From NCBI GenBank assembly GCA_900543145.1, contig UQPZ01000003.1:1-64000 (forward strand): a stretch of 64,000 nt of DNA. Direction: 5' to 3'. Below are positions 1 to 7,566 of the stretch, one piece after another. A model generated the notes under the pieces. The model was not told the origin of the DNA. It did no database searches and saw nothing but the letters and a program-made list of their open reading frames with translations. Numbering within the stretch: the first letter of the stretch is position 1; each line of letters begins with the position of its first letter. The position numbers were made by a program, and so were the translations under genes. This DNA is from an uncultured Ruminococcus sp. GTDB taxonomy: Bacteria > Bacillota > Clostridia > Oscillospirales > Ruminococcaceae.

Positions 1-145
1 ATATTTTATCTGAAAGTCAAACGGCGCTTTTAATCTATTTACCGAAAATTTACAAAATAAAGCTCTTATTTCGTCCTCGTTTGTTGCTTAAAAATTTGTC
101 AAAAGGGCGGTTCATTTTTAAGAATTTCGGGTTCTTTCATAGGAC

Positions 146-319
146 TTACATCACCGTTATAGTCACATTCGTCAAAAAACGTAATACGACTATAACGTTT
201 TTCAACAGTTTTTCCGGCTCGACAATTAGGGTAACGTTATATCCGTCAATCTGCAGATCAGCTCTGCTGCCTAATAGGAACAAATGCTTTTCAAGCTGCT
301 GCAACTCATCATTTGTCAT
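146..319 (-). pseudogene. Small phage-like ORF, probably frameshifted
   Basis: The reading frame opens with ATG at 319, preceded by a good GGAGG ribosome site at 326-330, and encodes 57 residues beginning MTNDELQQLEKHLFLLGSRA. The first 40 residues look like a normal protein. The tail does not, whereas another frame of the same strand stays open to a stop at 99-101 and reads as plausible protein (ITFFDECDYNGDVSPMKEPE). This suggests a frameshift in a gene of about 70 codons. I do not recognise the family; the composition and small size resemble phage or mobile-element cargo. It lies next to other broken genes and downstream of a tRNA-Leu gene. Confidence 0.4.
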
Positions 320-364
320 TGCAATCCTCCTTTGTGCAAAATTAAAAGCCCCAAAATCGAGAAC

Positions 365-616
365 TTAAATTTGAATTTGATTGTAAATTGTATCATATAG
401 TGCTTTGAGTTGTCTACCAAAGTCTGTGATTTCTCCATTTGAACCAAAGCCATAGATATCAAACGCTGTACTTACCAACAGTTAAAATAAATTCAGTTCC
501 TTATTATTTATAAGAATAGTATGATCATTATCATTTACAAGAATATACTTCATATCTGAAATATCAACATATTTCTTAAACATTTCATATTCATCTGCTT
601 TAAGTATAAACTTCAT
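365..616 (-). pseudogene. Broken small gene, candidate immunity protein
   Basis: ATG at 616 follows a clear AGGAGG site at 621-626. The first frame encodes 44 residues (MKFILKADEYEMFKKYVDIS at the start) and stops at 482. Another frame continues with a sensible carboxy end (FDIYGFGSNGEITDFGRQLK, then ALYDTIYNQIQI) to a stop at 365. Together they look like one protein of about 80 residues split by an indel. It follows the toxin-like fragment at 618-1016 by only a few bases, the usual place for a cognate immunity gene. That role is inferred from position only. Either the gene is dead or a short 44-residue product is made. Confidence 0.4.
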
Positions 617-617
617 T

Positions 618-1016
618 TTATCCTCCTTTATTTGGATTGCATTGAATTAAGTGTCCTGTGTCCGAATTGATAGTAACATCACATTTATCGGTATAAAACT
701 TTTGAGATCGCATTTTTGTACCATCTGTATTATATAATTGCTCATTAAATTTGTTTTTATTATATTTTGGTAAGAGGTAATTTCCTTTGGTCATGGCTTC
801 TTTCAAATTTGCAAAAGATATTCCGCTTCGTGGCTTATGGCTTTTATCGCTTGGATTTGCTATTGTTCCGAAAAAGCGTTCAAGAAAATGCTTTGACTGA
901 CCTTTTATTTCTATTCCGTTTACAGTTTTAGTTCCGACAATTTCCCTTTGAATCAAGTTATATGTATCCTTATACAAGCTGTATTTTACTTGTGGTGACA
1001 TATACCGCCTTTGCAC
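618..1016 (-). CDS. Amino-truncated protein with BECR/RNase-like toxin domain
   Basis: This is a 132-residue reading frame. GTG at 1016 is the first start, but ATG at 1001 has a better AGGCGG site just upstream. An in-frame stop lies a few codons before, so it is a stand-alone remnant or a separated carboxy-terminal module. Conserved-looking residues are His43 and Arg47 (SKHFLERFFG), Arg63-Ser-Gly, Arg103-Ser-Gln, and the closing strand pair around DVTINSDTGHLIQCNP at 113-128. From memory this pattern matches the phage-associated Barnase/EndoU/ColicinE5-like nuclease tails found on MuF/phage head proteins. A cognate immunity-like gene follows directly. Family assignment is by pattern only; catalysis is unproven. 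Confidence 0.45.
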   Translation of the reverse strand: MQRRYMSPQVKYSLYKDTYNLIQREIVGTKTVNGIEIKGQSKHFLERFFGTIANPSDKSHKPRSGISFANLKEAMTKGNYLLPKYNKNKFNEQLYNTDGTKMRSQKFYTDKCDVTINSDTGHLIQCNPNKGG

Positions 1017-1061
1017 TTCATTGATAAAAAAAGAAAGTCCTTAATAAAGAACTTTCCGCTT

Positions 1062-1146
1062 TGGTGCGGGTGACAGGACTTGAACCTGCACACCTCTCGG
1101 CATTAGAACCTAAATCTAACGTGTCTGCCAGTTTCACCACACCCGC
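1062..1146 (-). tRNA. tRNA-Leu (anticodon UAG)
   Basis: Read on the minus strand this is a complete class II tRNA: acceptor stem GCGGGTG paired with CACCCGC, a long variable arm, a T arm with GGTTCAAGTCC, and an encoded CCA (1062-1064). The anticodon loop TTTAGGT gives UAG, decoding CUA leucine. A perfect TTGACA-17-TATAAT promoter sits at 1177-1205. The 3' end faces the decayed mobile debris at 99-1016, a usual integration position. Confidence 0.96.
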
Positions 1147-1176
1147 ATATTTAATTGAATTGATCGCTTAAAATAT

Positions 1177-1205
1177 ATTATAGCATAATTCAGATATAAT
1201 GTCAA
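1177..1205 (-). promoter_or_regulatory. Promoter of tRNA-Leu
   Basis: On the minus strand TTGACA (1200-1205) and TATAAT (1177-1182) are separated by 17 bases, a consensus sigma-A promoter about 30 bases upstream of the tRNA-Leu gene. Confidence 0.85.
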
Positions 1206-1332
1206 TATATCTGAACAAAAATTATATTATCTTTAATTGACATAACAGTTTATCAGAATCGTAAGTATAATGCATTAGAATAATATATGAATCTATGAAG
1301 ATTAAAAATTTGATGTTTTTTTGAAAAAGTAC

Positions 1333-1361
1333 TTGCTTTTTCTGAAATTCTGTTGTATAAT
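1333..1361 (+). promoter_or_regulatory. Promoter of tRNA-Ser/tRNA-Ala
   Basis: TTGCTT (1333-1338), a 17-base spacer and TATAAT (1356-1361) precede the tRNA-Ser gene by 20 bases. Confidence 0.7.
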
Positions 1362-1381
1362 ATTATAGTAATTTTAAGTAC

Positions 1382-1472
1382 GGAGATGTATCGAAGTGGT
1401 CATAACGAGAACGACTCGAAATCGTTTGAACGGTAACACGTTCCGTGGGTTCGAATCCCACCATCTCCGCCA
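1382..1472 (+). tRNA. tRNA-Ser (anticodon CGA)
   Basis: Class II tRNA with acceptor GGAGATG paired with CATCTCC, discriminator G and encoded CCA. The anticodon loop CTCGAAA gives CGA, decoding UCG serine. The long variable arm (AACGGTAACACGTTCC region) and the T loop GGTTCGAATCC are intact. Confidence 0.96.
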
Positions 1473-1480
1473 GACTTAGC

Positions 1481-1533
1481 GCATACAGTGCAGTATCCGT
1501 ATTATCTATAAACAGCGGATACTGTATGCTTTT
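1481..1533 (+). terminator. Rho-independent terminator after tRNA-Ser
   Basis: Inverted arms CAGTATCCG (1491-1499) and CGGATACTG (1516-1524), extended by GCATA/TATGC outside a small bulge, are followed by a short T run. It lies between tRNA-Ser and tRNA-Ala, so read-through to tRNA-Ala may be partial. Confidence 0.6.
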
Positions 1534-1567
1534 GCGTTGACGCATCATATTTTACTATATTTATTAT

Positions 1568-1643
<76 letters not shown>

Positions 1644-1665
1644 GTCTTAGCGCAGACGGCGCAAC

Positions 1666-1700
1666 ATCCGCTATCACCTTTGTGGCAGCGGATATTTTTA
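1666..1700 (+). terminator. Terminator after tRNA-Ala
   Basis: The inverted repeat ATCCGCT (1666-1672) / AGCGGAT (1687-1693) is followed by ATTTTTATTT. Confidence 0.65.
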
Positions 1701-1728
1701 TTTCCTGCCTTATGCCCTTAAACAGAAA

Positions 1729-1762
1729 AAAGCCATCTGCCGTTTACACAGATGGCTTTTAT
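1729..1762 (-). terminator. Terminator of the rnj-ftsH operon (bidirectional)
   Basis: AAAGCCATCTG and CAGATGGCTTTT form a strong stem with A and T tracts on both sides, just downstream of ftsH on the minus strand. It can also stop plus-strand transcription from the tRNA genes. Confidence 0.85.
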
Positions 1763-1785
1763 AATTAAGTTTCAAAAAACAGAAA

Positions 1786-3741
1786 TCATTCTTCAGCGTT
1801 CGATGTGCTGTCATCAGCTCCGGTAGTATCTGTACTGTCAGATACGTCTGAATTTTCCGTATCGGAGCTGTTTCCGACAAACTCAGCCTCGGTAAGCTCG
1901 CCCTTCATCAGCTTCTCGAAATCAACTCCGTCGATCTTCTCATGTATCATAAGATATTTAGCGATAAGATGAAGCTTATCCATATGCTCCTTAAGAAGAT
2001 TCTCAGCTCTTTCAAACGCACCCTCAACTATGCTTCTGATCTCGTTATCGATCTCAGCGGCAACATTTTCGGAATAGCTTGGAGTATTTCCGTAATCCCT
2101 GCCGAGGAATACCTCATGCTCTCCCCGTCCGTAAACTACAGGACCGAGATTATCGCTGAATCCATAGCGTGTGACCATATTTCTTGCAGTAGCCGTTGCA
2201 CGTTCTAGGTCGTTTGAAGCTCCGGTGGAAATATCGTCGAGAATAAGCTTTTCGGCAACACGTCCTCCCAGCAGTACAACAATATTTTCAGCCATTTCGT
2301 TCTTGCTGACAAACGATTTATCCTTTTCTGGCAAACTCATGGTATAACCGCCCGCCTGACCTCTCGGAATAATAGATACCTGATGTACCTTATCCTGAGT
2401 CCTACAGTAGTATGTGCAGACTGCGTGACCGCCCTCGTGATATGCGGTAAGGCGCTTTTCCGCTTCGGTAACTACCTTGGATTTCTTTTCAGGGCCTGCA
2501 ATAACCTTTATCGAAGCTTCCTCAAGATCCTCCTTGGTTATAGCCTTGCGGTTTTTCCTTGCGGCAAGCAGCGATGCCTCGTTTACAAGGTTTTCAAGAT
2601 CCGCTCCCGTAAAGCCTACTGTAGATTTAGCAATAGTTTCAAGGTTAACGTCCGGAGCAAGAGGTTTATTTCTGGTATGAACCTTCAATATCTCCTCTCT
2701 GCCCTTAACATCCGGATAGCTAACAAGTATCTGCCTGTCGAAACGTCCCGGACGAAGCAAAGCAGGGTCAAGAATGTCGCGGCGGTTTGTCGCAGCCATT
2801 ACGATTACCGATTCGTTATCCTCAAATCCGTCCATTTCAACAAGAAGCTGGTTAAGCGTCTGCTCGCGCTCGTCGTGACCTCCGCCTAAACCTGCTCCCC
2901 TCTGACGTCCTACAGCGTCGATCTCATCAATAAAGATGATCGACGGAGCATTTTTCTTTGCCTGATCAAACAGATCTCTTACTCTTGAAGCTCCGACACC
3001 GACAAACATTTCTACGAAATCAGAACCGGAAATAGAAAAGAACGGTACGTTGGCTTCTCCTGCAACCGCTCTTGCAAGCAGAGTCTTACCTGTACCCGGA
3101 GGGCCTAAAAGCAGCACTCCCTTAGGGATCCTTGCTCCTATCTCACTGTATTTTTTACTGTCTCTGAGAAAATCAACGATCTCTTTAAGCTCTTCCTTTT
3201 CCTCATCAGCTCCCGCAACGTCCGCAAACGTTGCCTTTTTACTGCTTGGCGCCTGTTTTGCATTGGTCTTTCCGAAAGAACTCATCTTGCCGCCGCCGGC
3301 GCTCTTCATCATAAATACGAAGAAGAAAATCATAACTCCCAGCATAAGCAGCGTAGGGATAAGATTAAGCCAAAAGCTGTTGTCGGAAATAGGGATCAGA
3401 TTATATTTAAGCGGTTCGTCAGGATACTTGTCATTGTAATTCTTACGGTAATTTTCCGCTTCCTCTCCGCCCAAAACCTCCTGAGCAAAAAGCGAAACAT
3501 TCGGAACCGTATAATTGTATTTTTCATCCGAGCCCCTAAGCTTGTATATAAGCTTTCCCGAGCCGAGATCAAGCTCAAATTCAGATACCTCAAGCTTATC
3601 AAAGCTCTGCATTACTTCCGAATACTGCTTATCCGACTTATTTGAACTCATAGATGTAAGCATATAAACAAGTCCAGAGATAACTGCAATTGAAATCAGC
3701 AGATAAATAATCAGAGATTTTCCGTTACTGTTATTCTTCAA
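1786..3741 (-). CDS. ftsH: ATP-dependent zinc metalloprotease FtsH
   Basis: This 651-residue membrane AAA+ protease degrades misfolded and regulatory membrane proteins. Two transmembrane segments (about 9-29 and 122-145) flank an extracytoplasmic domain. The AAA module has Walker A GPPGTGKT (213-220), Walker B IIFIDE (268-273) and the second region of homology near 318-336. The zinc site is HEGGH (435-439), with the third ligand probably Asp511 in the TGASNDL loop. The usual HEAGH is HEGGH here, which still fits HExxH. The carboxy end is an acidic Ser/Asp/Thr-rich tail. It is last in the rnj-gdpP-rplI-dnaB-tilS-hpt-ftsH series, 90 bases after hpt, and is followed by a strong terminator. Confidence 0.97.
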   Translation of the reverse strand: MKNNSNGKSLIIYLLISIAVISGLVYMLTSMSSNKSDKQYSEVMQSFDKLEVSEFELDLGSGKLIYKLRGSDEKYNYTVPNVSLFAQEVLGGEEAENYRKNYNDKYPDEPLKYNLIPISDNSFWLNLIPTLLMLGVMIFFFVFMMKSAGGGKMSSFGKTNAKQAPSSKKATFADVAGADEEKEELKEIVDFLRDSKKYSEIGARIPKGVLLLGPPGTGKTLLARAVAGEANVPFFSISGSDFVEMFVGVGASRVRDLFDQAKKNAPSIIFIDEIDAVGRQRGAGLGGGHDEREQTLNQLLVEMDGFEDNESVIVMAATNRRDILDPALLRPGRFDRQILVSYPDVKGREEILKVHTRNKPLAPDVNLETIAKSTVGFTGADLENLVNEASLLAARKNRKAITKEDLEEASIKVIAGPEKKSKVVTEAEKRLTAYHEGGHAVCTYYCRTQDKVHQVSIIPRGQAGGYTMSLPEKDKSFVSKNEMAENIVVLLGGRVAEKLILDDISTGASNDLERATATARNMVTRYGFSDNLGPVVYGRGEHEVFLGRDYGNTPSYSENVAAEIDNEIRSIVEGAFERAENLLKEHMDKLHLIAKYLMIHEKIDGVDFEKLMKGELTEAEFVGNSSDTENSDVSDSTDTTGADDSTSNAEE

Positions 3742-3831
3742 TTAATCACAACCTTCTGTTTATTATATATCTTTTATCGGTATCAGCCTGTAATTCCGGC
3801 AAAGTAAACCGATATAAATCAGATAATAGAG

Positions 3832-4347
3832 TTACTCAATAACTCCCAAATATGGCAGCTGACGGTATTTTTCATTATAATCCAGTCCGTAGCCGACAAC
3901 GAATCTGTCGGGAATTTCAAAACAGCGGAAATCCGGATCAACATCAGCCGTTCTTCTCGACGGCTTATCGAGGAAAGCCGCTATTTTCAGACTTGCAGGC
4001 TTCTGCAGCAAAATCTTTTCCTTAAGCTTTGCCAGCGTATTTCCCGTATCTACAATATCCTCCACAATAAGCACGTTTCTGTCGCTGAGATCTATACTGC
4101 CGCAGGAAAATATATTTACCTCCCCGCCTGACTGCGCGCCTATGTAGCTTTTGGCTGTTATAAACCTGATCTCTGCATCCTCAAGCTTCACTGCTCTTAC
4201 AAGATCCGCAGCAAAAACAAAAGAACCGTTAAGTATTCCCAGCATTAAAACATTTTTGTCCTTATAAAAATCCGTAAGCTCCCGTCCGAGAGCGCATACC
4301 TTTTTGCTGATCTCCTCGGCTGTAAGCAAAACCTTTACATTTTCCAT
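3832..4347 (-). CDS. hpt: Hypoxanthine phosphoribosyltransferase
   Basis: The enzyme salvages hypoxanthine or guanine with PRPP. The PRPP-binding motif VLIVEDIVDTGNTL is present, and the carboxy region DRFVVGYGLDYNEKYR is typical of bacterial Hpt. I chose the ATG at 4347 (171 residues, starting MENVKVLLTAEEISKK) because it matches family length and has a GGAG about 11 bases upstream. A longer frame opens with GTG at 4425, overlaps the end of tilS by 14 bases and adds 26 unlikely residues. The tilS-hpt-ftsH order is conserved across Firmicutes. Confidence 0.93.
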   Translation of the reverse strand: MENVKVLLTAEEISKKVCALGRELTDFYKDKNVLMLGILNGSFVFAADLVRAVKLEDAEIRFITAKSYIGAQSGGEVNIFSCGSIDLSDRNVLIVEDIVDTGNTLAKLKEKILLQKPASLKIAAFLDKPSRRTADVDPDFRCFEIPDRFVVGYGLDYNEKYRQLPYLGVIE

Positions 4348-4411
4348 CTTCCTGTTCACTCCATCACATCTCTGCGGACATAAAATATAATATACTATAT
4401 TTGTGACAGTT

Positions 4412-5728
4412 TTATGATATTTCACAAATCAATATTCTTTTTGTCGAAGCGGTAATTTTTACACGCTCCGCAGTAGAAAAGCCTTCAATAAAGAAAAGGC
4501 CCTCGTCATCTGCCAGCATTACTGTCGTACTGCGTTTTTCAGCAGGGAGCTTCTCGTTGAACAGCTTTTTTACCGACGATGTAAATTCTCTGCCCTCAAG
4601 CTTAATCCGATCGCCGTTTCTTCTGTTCCTGAGCAAAACCTTACCTTTTATTTTATCATAATCGGCAGTACAATTTGCAAACTTTTTATTAACATTAAAG
4701 CTGTCACTGCTTATATCCATAATTTTCACCGTGACCCTCCTGCCGAAAAAGTCGTATACATTATCAGGATGTACAAATATGCTCAATTCTTTTTTATCAA
4801 GCTCCACAGACCTTACAAGCCTTAAAGTATCCCTGCTGCAAAGTGCAGTTATTCCTCTGCCTATATCCGCCCTGCCGCCCTTTTCCGAAAGCTCGGCAAG
4901 CTCGTTTACCCTTTTGCGTGAAGCAGAAATTCCGCTGTCGGATAATATCCTGATGATAACCCTGCTTTTCAAAGCATCATCAAGCGAATTTATCCCGCTG
5001 CGACTGTAGGAATTATCCTTGCAGCATACAGAAGAATACGCCTTTTCTGCCTGAGCCTCAAGATATTCCATATCCTTTCTCAAAGAAGCCGCCATTGCAC
5101 CGAAAGCCTGTTCAGCCGAGCTGTTGATATCACCCATGACCGGAATTACCATATGCCTTATTTTATTTCTCGAATAATTATCGGAAAGATTTGTAGAATC
5201 GGTAACAAACGTCTGAGATCTCAGCTTTAAAAAATCCTCTATCTCCGCTCTTGTACAGCTTATAAGGGGGCGAATTATATTTTCTCTTACAGGGGGGATA
5301 CCGCATATGCCTTTTATTCCGCTTCCCCTAGCCATATTGAAAAGTGCGGTTTCCATACTGTCGGAAAGAGTGTGCGCGGTAGCGATCTTATCGGCTTTGC
5401 ATTTTGCGAAGATACGGTATCTTATTTCCCTTGCACCCTCCTCAACTGAAACTCCGTTTTTTTCACAGTATTCTATAACGTTTTCTCTGTAAACGCTGAG
5501 AGGAACGTTCAGTCTTTGGCACAGACCTATGCAGAACTGCTCATCACGATCGCTTTCATCTCCTCTCAGAAGATGATTTACATGACAGGCTCTGACACTG
5601 TAACCAAGTTCCAGCAAGCACAAAAGGAGGGTTACGCTGTCTGCGCCGCCCGAAAGACAGCACAGAACAGTCTCGCCCTCTGAGATCATATTGAATTCGG
5701 CTATGGTTTTCCTTACCTTATCAAGCAT
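4412..5728 (-). CDS. tilS: tRNA(Ile)-lysidine synthetase
   Basis: TilS adds lysine to C34 of tRNA-Ile(CAU), so the tRNA reads AUA rather than AUG. The protein has 438 residues with the ATP-pyrophosphatase P-loop SGGADS at 26-31, the HVNHLLRGDESDRDE segment that follows it in this family, and a carboxy-terminal domain near 340-435 (GDRIKLEGREFTSSVKKLFN) that binds tRNA. The start is 11 bases after the dnaB stop, so the two are probably translated from one message. Confidence 0.95.
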   Translation of the reverse strand: MLDKVRKTIAEFNMISEGETVLCCLSGGADSVTLLLCLLELGYSVRACHVNHLLRGDESDRDEQFCIGLCQRLNVPLSVYRENVIEYCEKNGVSVEEGAREIRYRIFAKCKADKIATAHTLSDSMETALFNMARGSGIKGICGIPPVRENIIRPLISCTRAEIEDFLKLRSQTFVTDSTNLSDNYSRNKIRHMVIPVMGDINSSAEQAFGAMAASLRKDMEYLEAQAEKAYSSVCCKDNSYSRSGINSLDDALKSRVIIRILSDSGISASRKRVNELAELSEKGGRADIGRGITALCSRDTLRLVRSVELDKKELSIFVHPDNVYDFFGRRVTVKIMDISSDSFNVNKKFANCTADYDKIKGKVLLRNRRNGDRIKLEGREFTSSVKKLFNEKLPAEKRSTTVMLADDEGLFFIEGFSTAERVKITASTKRILICEIS

Positions 5729-5739
5729 AACGTTATTTC

Positions 5740-7101
5740 TTACTCTTTCCTGAAATCAAGACTTCTGAACAATGTATATTCGCCTATCCATGCAAGCTTT
5801 ACCGTATCGGTAGTTCCGTGACGGTTCTTTGCGACGATACATTCGGCAACGCTCTGATCGGCGCTTTCCTTATCATAATAAGCATCCCTGTAAAGAAACA
5901 TTATAATATCTGCGTCCTGCTCAATAGAACCCGATTCACGCAGATCCGAAAGCATAGGCCGCTTATCGTCACGCTTTTCAGAGCTTCTCGAAAGCTGAGA
6001 AAGCGCTATTACCGGAACATTAAGCTCCTTTGCCATAAGCTTCAGCTGTCTTGTTATTTCCGATACCTCGTTAACACGGCTGGTGTGCTTATTAGGCGAC
6101 GACATAAGCTGAAGATAGTCTATTATTACCAGACCCAGATTTCTCATGCGCCTCAGCTTTGCTTTCATCTGCGGAACGTTGATTCCTGCTCCGTCGTCTA
6201 GATAGATAGGAAGCCTTGCTAAAGCCTCTGTTCCGTTGGCAAGCTTTATCCAGTCGTCCGGCTCGATCTTTCCAGAACGCAGGCAAGTATTATTTACCAA
6301 AGATTCAGACGCAAGCATACGCGTAACCATCTGCTCCTTACCCATTTCAAGAGAAAATATAACTACCTCTTTCATTGTACGCTTGCAGGTGTTTACCGCA
6401 ATATTCAAGGCAAAAGCCGATTTTCCCATTGCAGGACGCGCCGCAAGTATTATAAGGTCGGATTTGTTCAGACCGGTTGTTATTGCGTCCAGCTGAGCAA
6501 AGCCGGTCTTTGCGCCGAGATGCTTTTCAGCGTCCGGCCCGCTTATCTCCTGAAGATGTGAATAAGCGTCAATAATAACGCTGTCGATCCGAGTAAGACC
6601 CTGAACCTCGTTGCCCTGCCTTATATCAAAAATCTTTTGCTCTGCGCTGTCAAGCATAGTCCTTGCATCAGCCGAGCCTTCGTTAGCCGTTTCGATAATT
6701 TCATTAGCAACGTTTACCAGCGCTCTTATATGATACTTTTCCTCAATAATCCTGCAATAGCTTTCGATATTGGCAGTAGACGGAACTCCCTCCATCATAC
6801 CCGTAAGGTAAGCCTTCGCCATGGCGGAAGTTTCAAAAACCCCCATAGTTACCGATTCGTCGATAACGGTAATAATATCCTCGGTCTGAGAAGCCGTAAA
6901 CATTCTCATCATAATAGAAAAAAGCTGCTGGTGCTGAGGTCTGTAAAAGTAATCGGGTCTTAAAATTTCAATAACCTTGGGCAGAACGGAAGGATCAAGC
7001 AGAACTCCTCCGAGAACAGCCTGCTCCGCCTCCAGCGAATAAGGAAGCTCCCGACCCAGAATATCGCCGGCCTTCAGCTGCGATACGTTATCCAATGCCA
7101 T
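5740..7101 (-). CDS. dnaB: Replicative DNA helicase (DnaB family)
   Basis: This hexameric helicase unwinds DNA at the replication fork (called DnaC in Bacillus). The 453 residues comprise the amino-terminal all-alpha domain (about 15-115, with LEAEQAVLGGVLLDP), a linker, and the RecA-like motor with Walker A ARPAMGKS (221-228), the Walker B strand LVIIDYLQLM, and SQLSRSSEKRDDKRPMLSDL near the carboxy end. There is no sign of an intein. It follows rplI by two bases, as in many Firmicutes. Confidence 0.97.
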   Translation of the reverse strand: MALDNVSQLKAGDILGRELPYSLEAEQAVLGGVLLDPSVLPKVIEILRPDYFYRPQHQQLFSIMMRMFTASQTEDIITVIDESVTMGVFETSAMAKAYLTGMMEGVPSTANIESYCRIIEEKYHIRALVNVANEIIETANEGSADARTMLDSAEQKIFDIRQGNEVQGLTRIDSVIIDAYSHLQEISGPDAEKHLGAKTGFAQLDAITTGLNKSDLIILAARPAMGKSAFALNIAVNTCKRTMKEVVIFSLEMGKEQMVTRMLASESLVNNTCLRSGKIEPDDWIKLANGTEALARLPIYLDDGAGINVPQMKAKLRRMRNLGLVIIDYLQLMSSPNKHTSRVNEVSEITRQLKLMAKELNVPVIALSQLSRSSEKRDDKRPMLSDLRESGSIEQDADIIMFLYRDAYYDKESADQSVAECIVAKNRHGTTDTVKLAWIGEYTLFRSLDFRKE

Positions 7102-7103
7102 TT

Positions 7104-7550
7104 TTAATCTTCAACCACCTTAATTTTCAGTGAGAATGAAACGCCCTGAGTCATTTTTACCGCAGCGGAAAAATCTCCGAAGCTTTTTATCTCGCTTCCC
7201 AGGACGATCTTCTTCTTATCAATTATCTGCGAATACTGTGCCTTTACAGCGTCGGCAATAACCGAACCAGTAACAGCGCCGAAAAGCTTACCGCCCTGCC
7301 CTGCCTTTGCCTTGATCAGTACCTCTTTGCCGTTGAGTGCGGCGGCGACTTTCTCGTTCTCCGCCTTTTCAACGTCCAGCTTATGCTGAGCGGAAGCTTT
7401 TTTCCCCTCCAGGTCGTTTATATTCTTAGCTGTAGCCTCTACCGCAAGTCCCTTGGCAAGCAGATAATTTCTGGCGTAACCGTCGGCAACGTTAAGCATA
7501 TCTCCCGCCTTGCCTGAGCCTTTTACATCTTTAAGCAGTATTACCTTCAT
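7104..7550 (-). CDS. rplI: 50S ribosomal protein L9
   Basis: L9 binds 23S rRNA domain V near the L1 stalk. The 148-residue protein starts with the diagnostic MKVILLKDVKGSGKAGDMLN and NYLLAKGLAVEAT. A central Lys/Glu/Ala-rich helix links it to a carboxy-terminal domain containing KLFGAVTGSVIADAVKAQY. Length is normal. It sits between gdpP (16 bases upstream) and dnaB (2 bases downstream). Confidence 0.98.
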   Translation of the reverse strand: MKVILLKDVKGSGKAGDMLNVADGYARNYLLAKGLAVEATAKNINDLEGKKASAQHKLDVEKAENEKVAAALNGKEVLIKAKAGQGGKLFGAVTGSVIADAVKAQYSQIIDKKKIVLGSEIKSFGDFSAAVKMTQGVSFSLKIKVVED

Positions 7551-7566
7551 AAAAACACGTCCTTTT

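Noticed and set aside
1363..1548. 61-codon minus-strand frame
   Set aside because: It lies over the tRNA-Ser gene; the tRNA is certain.
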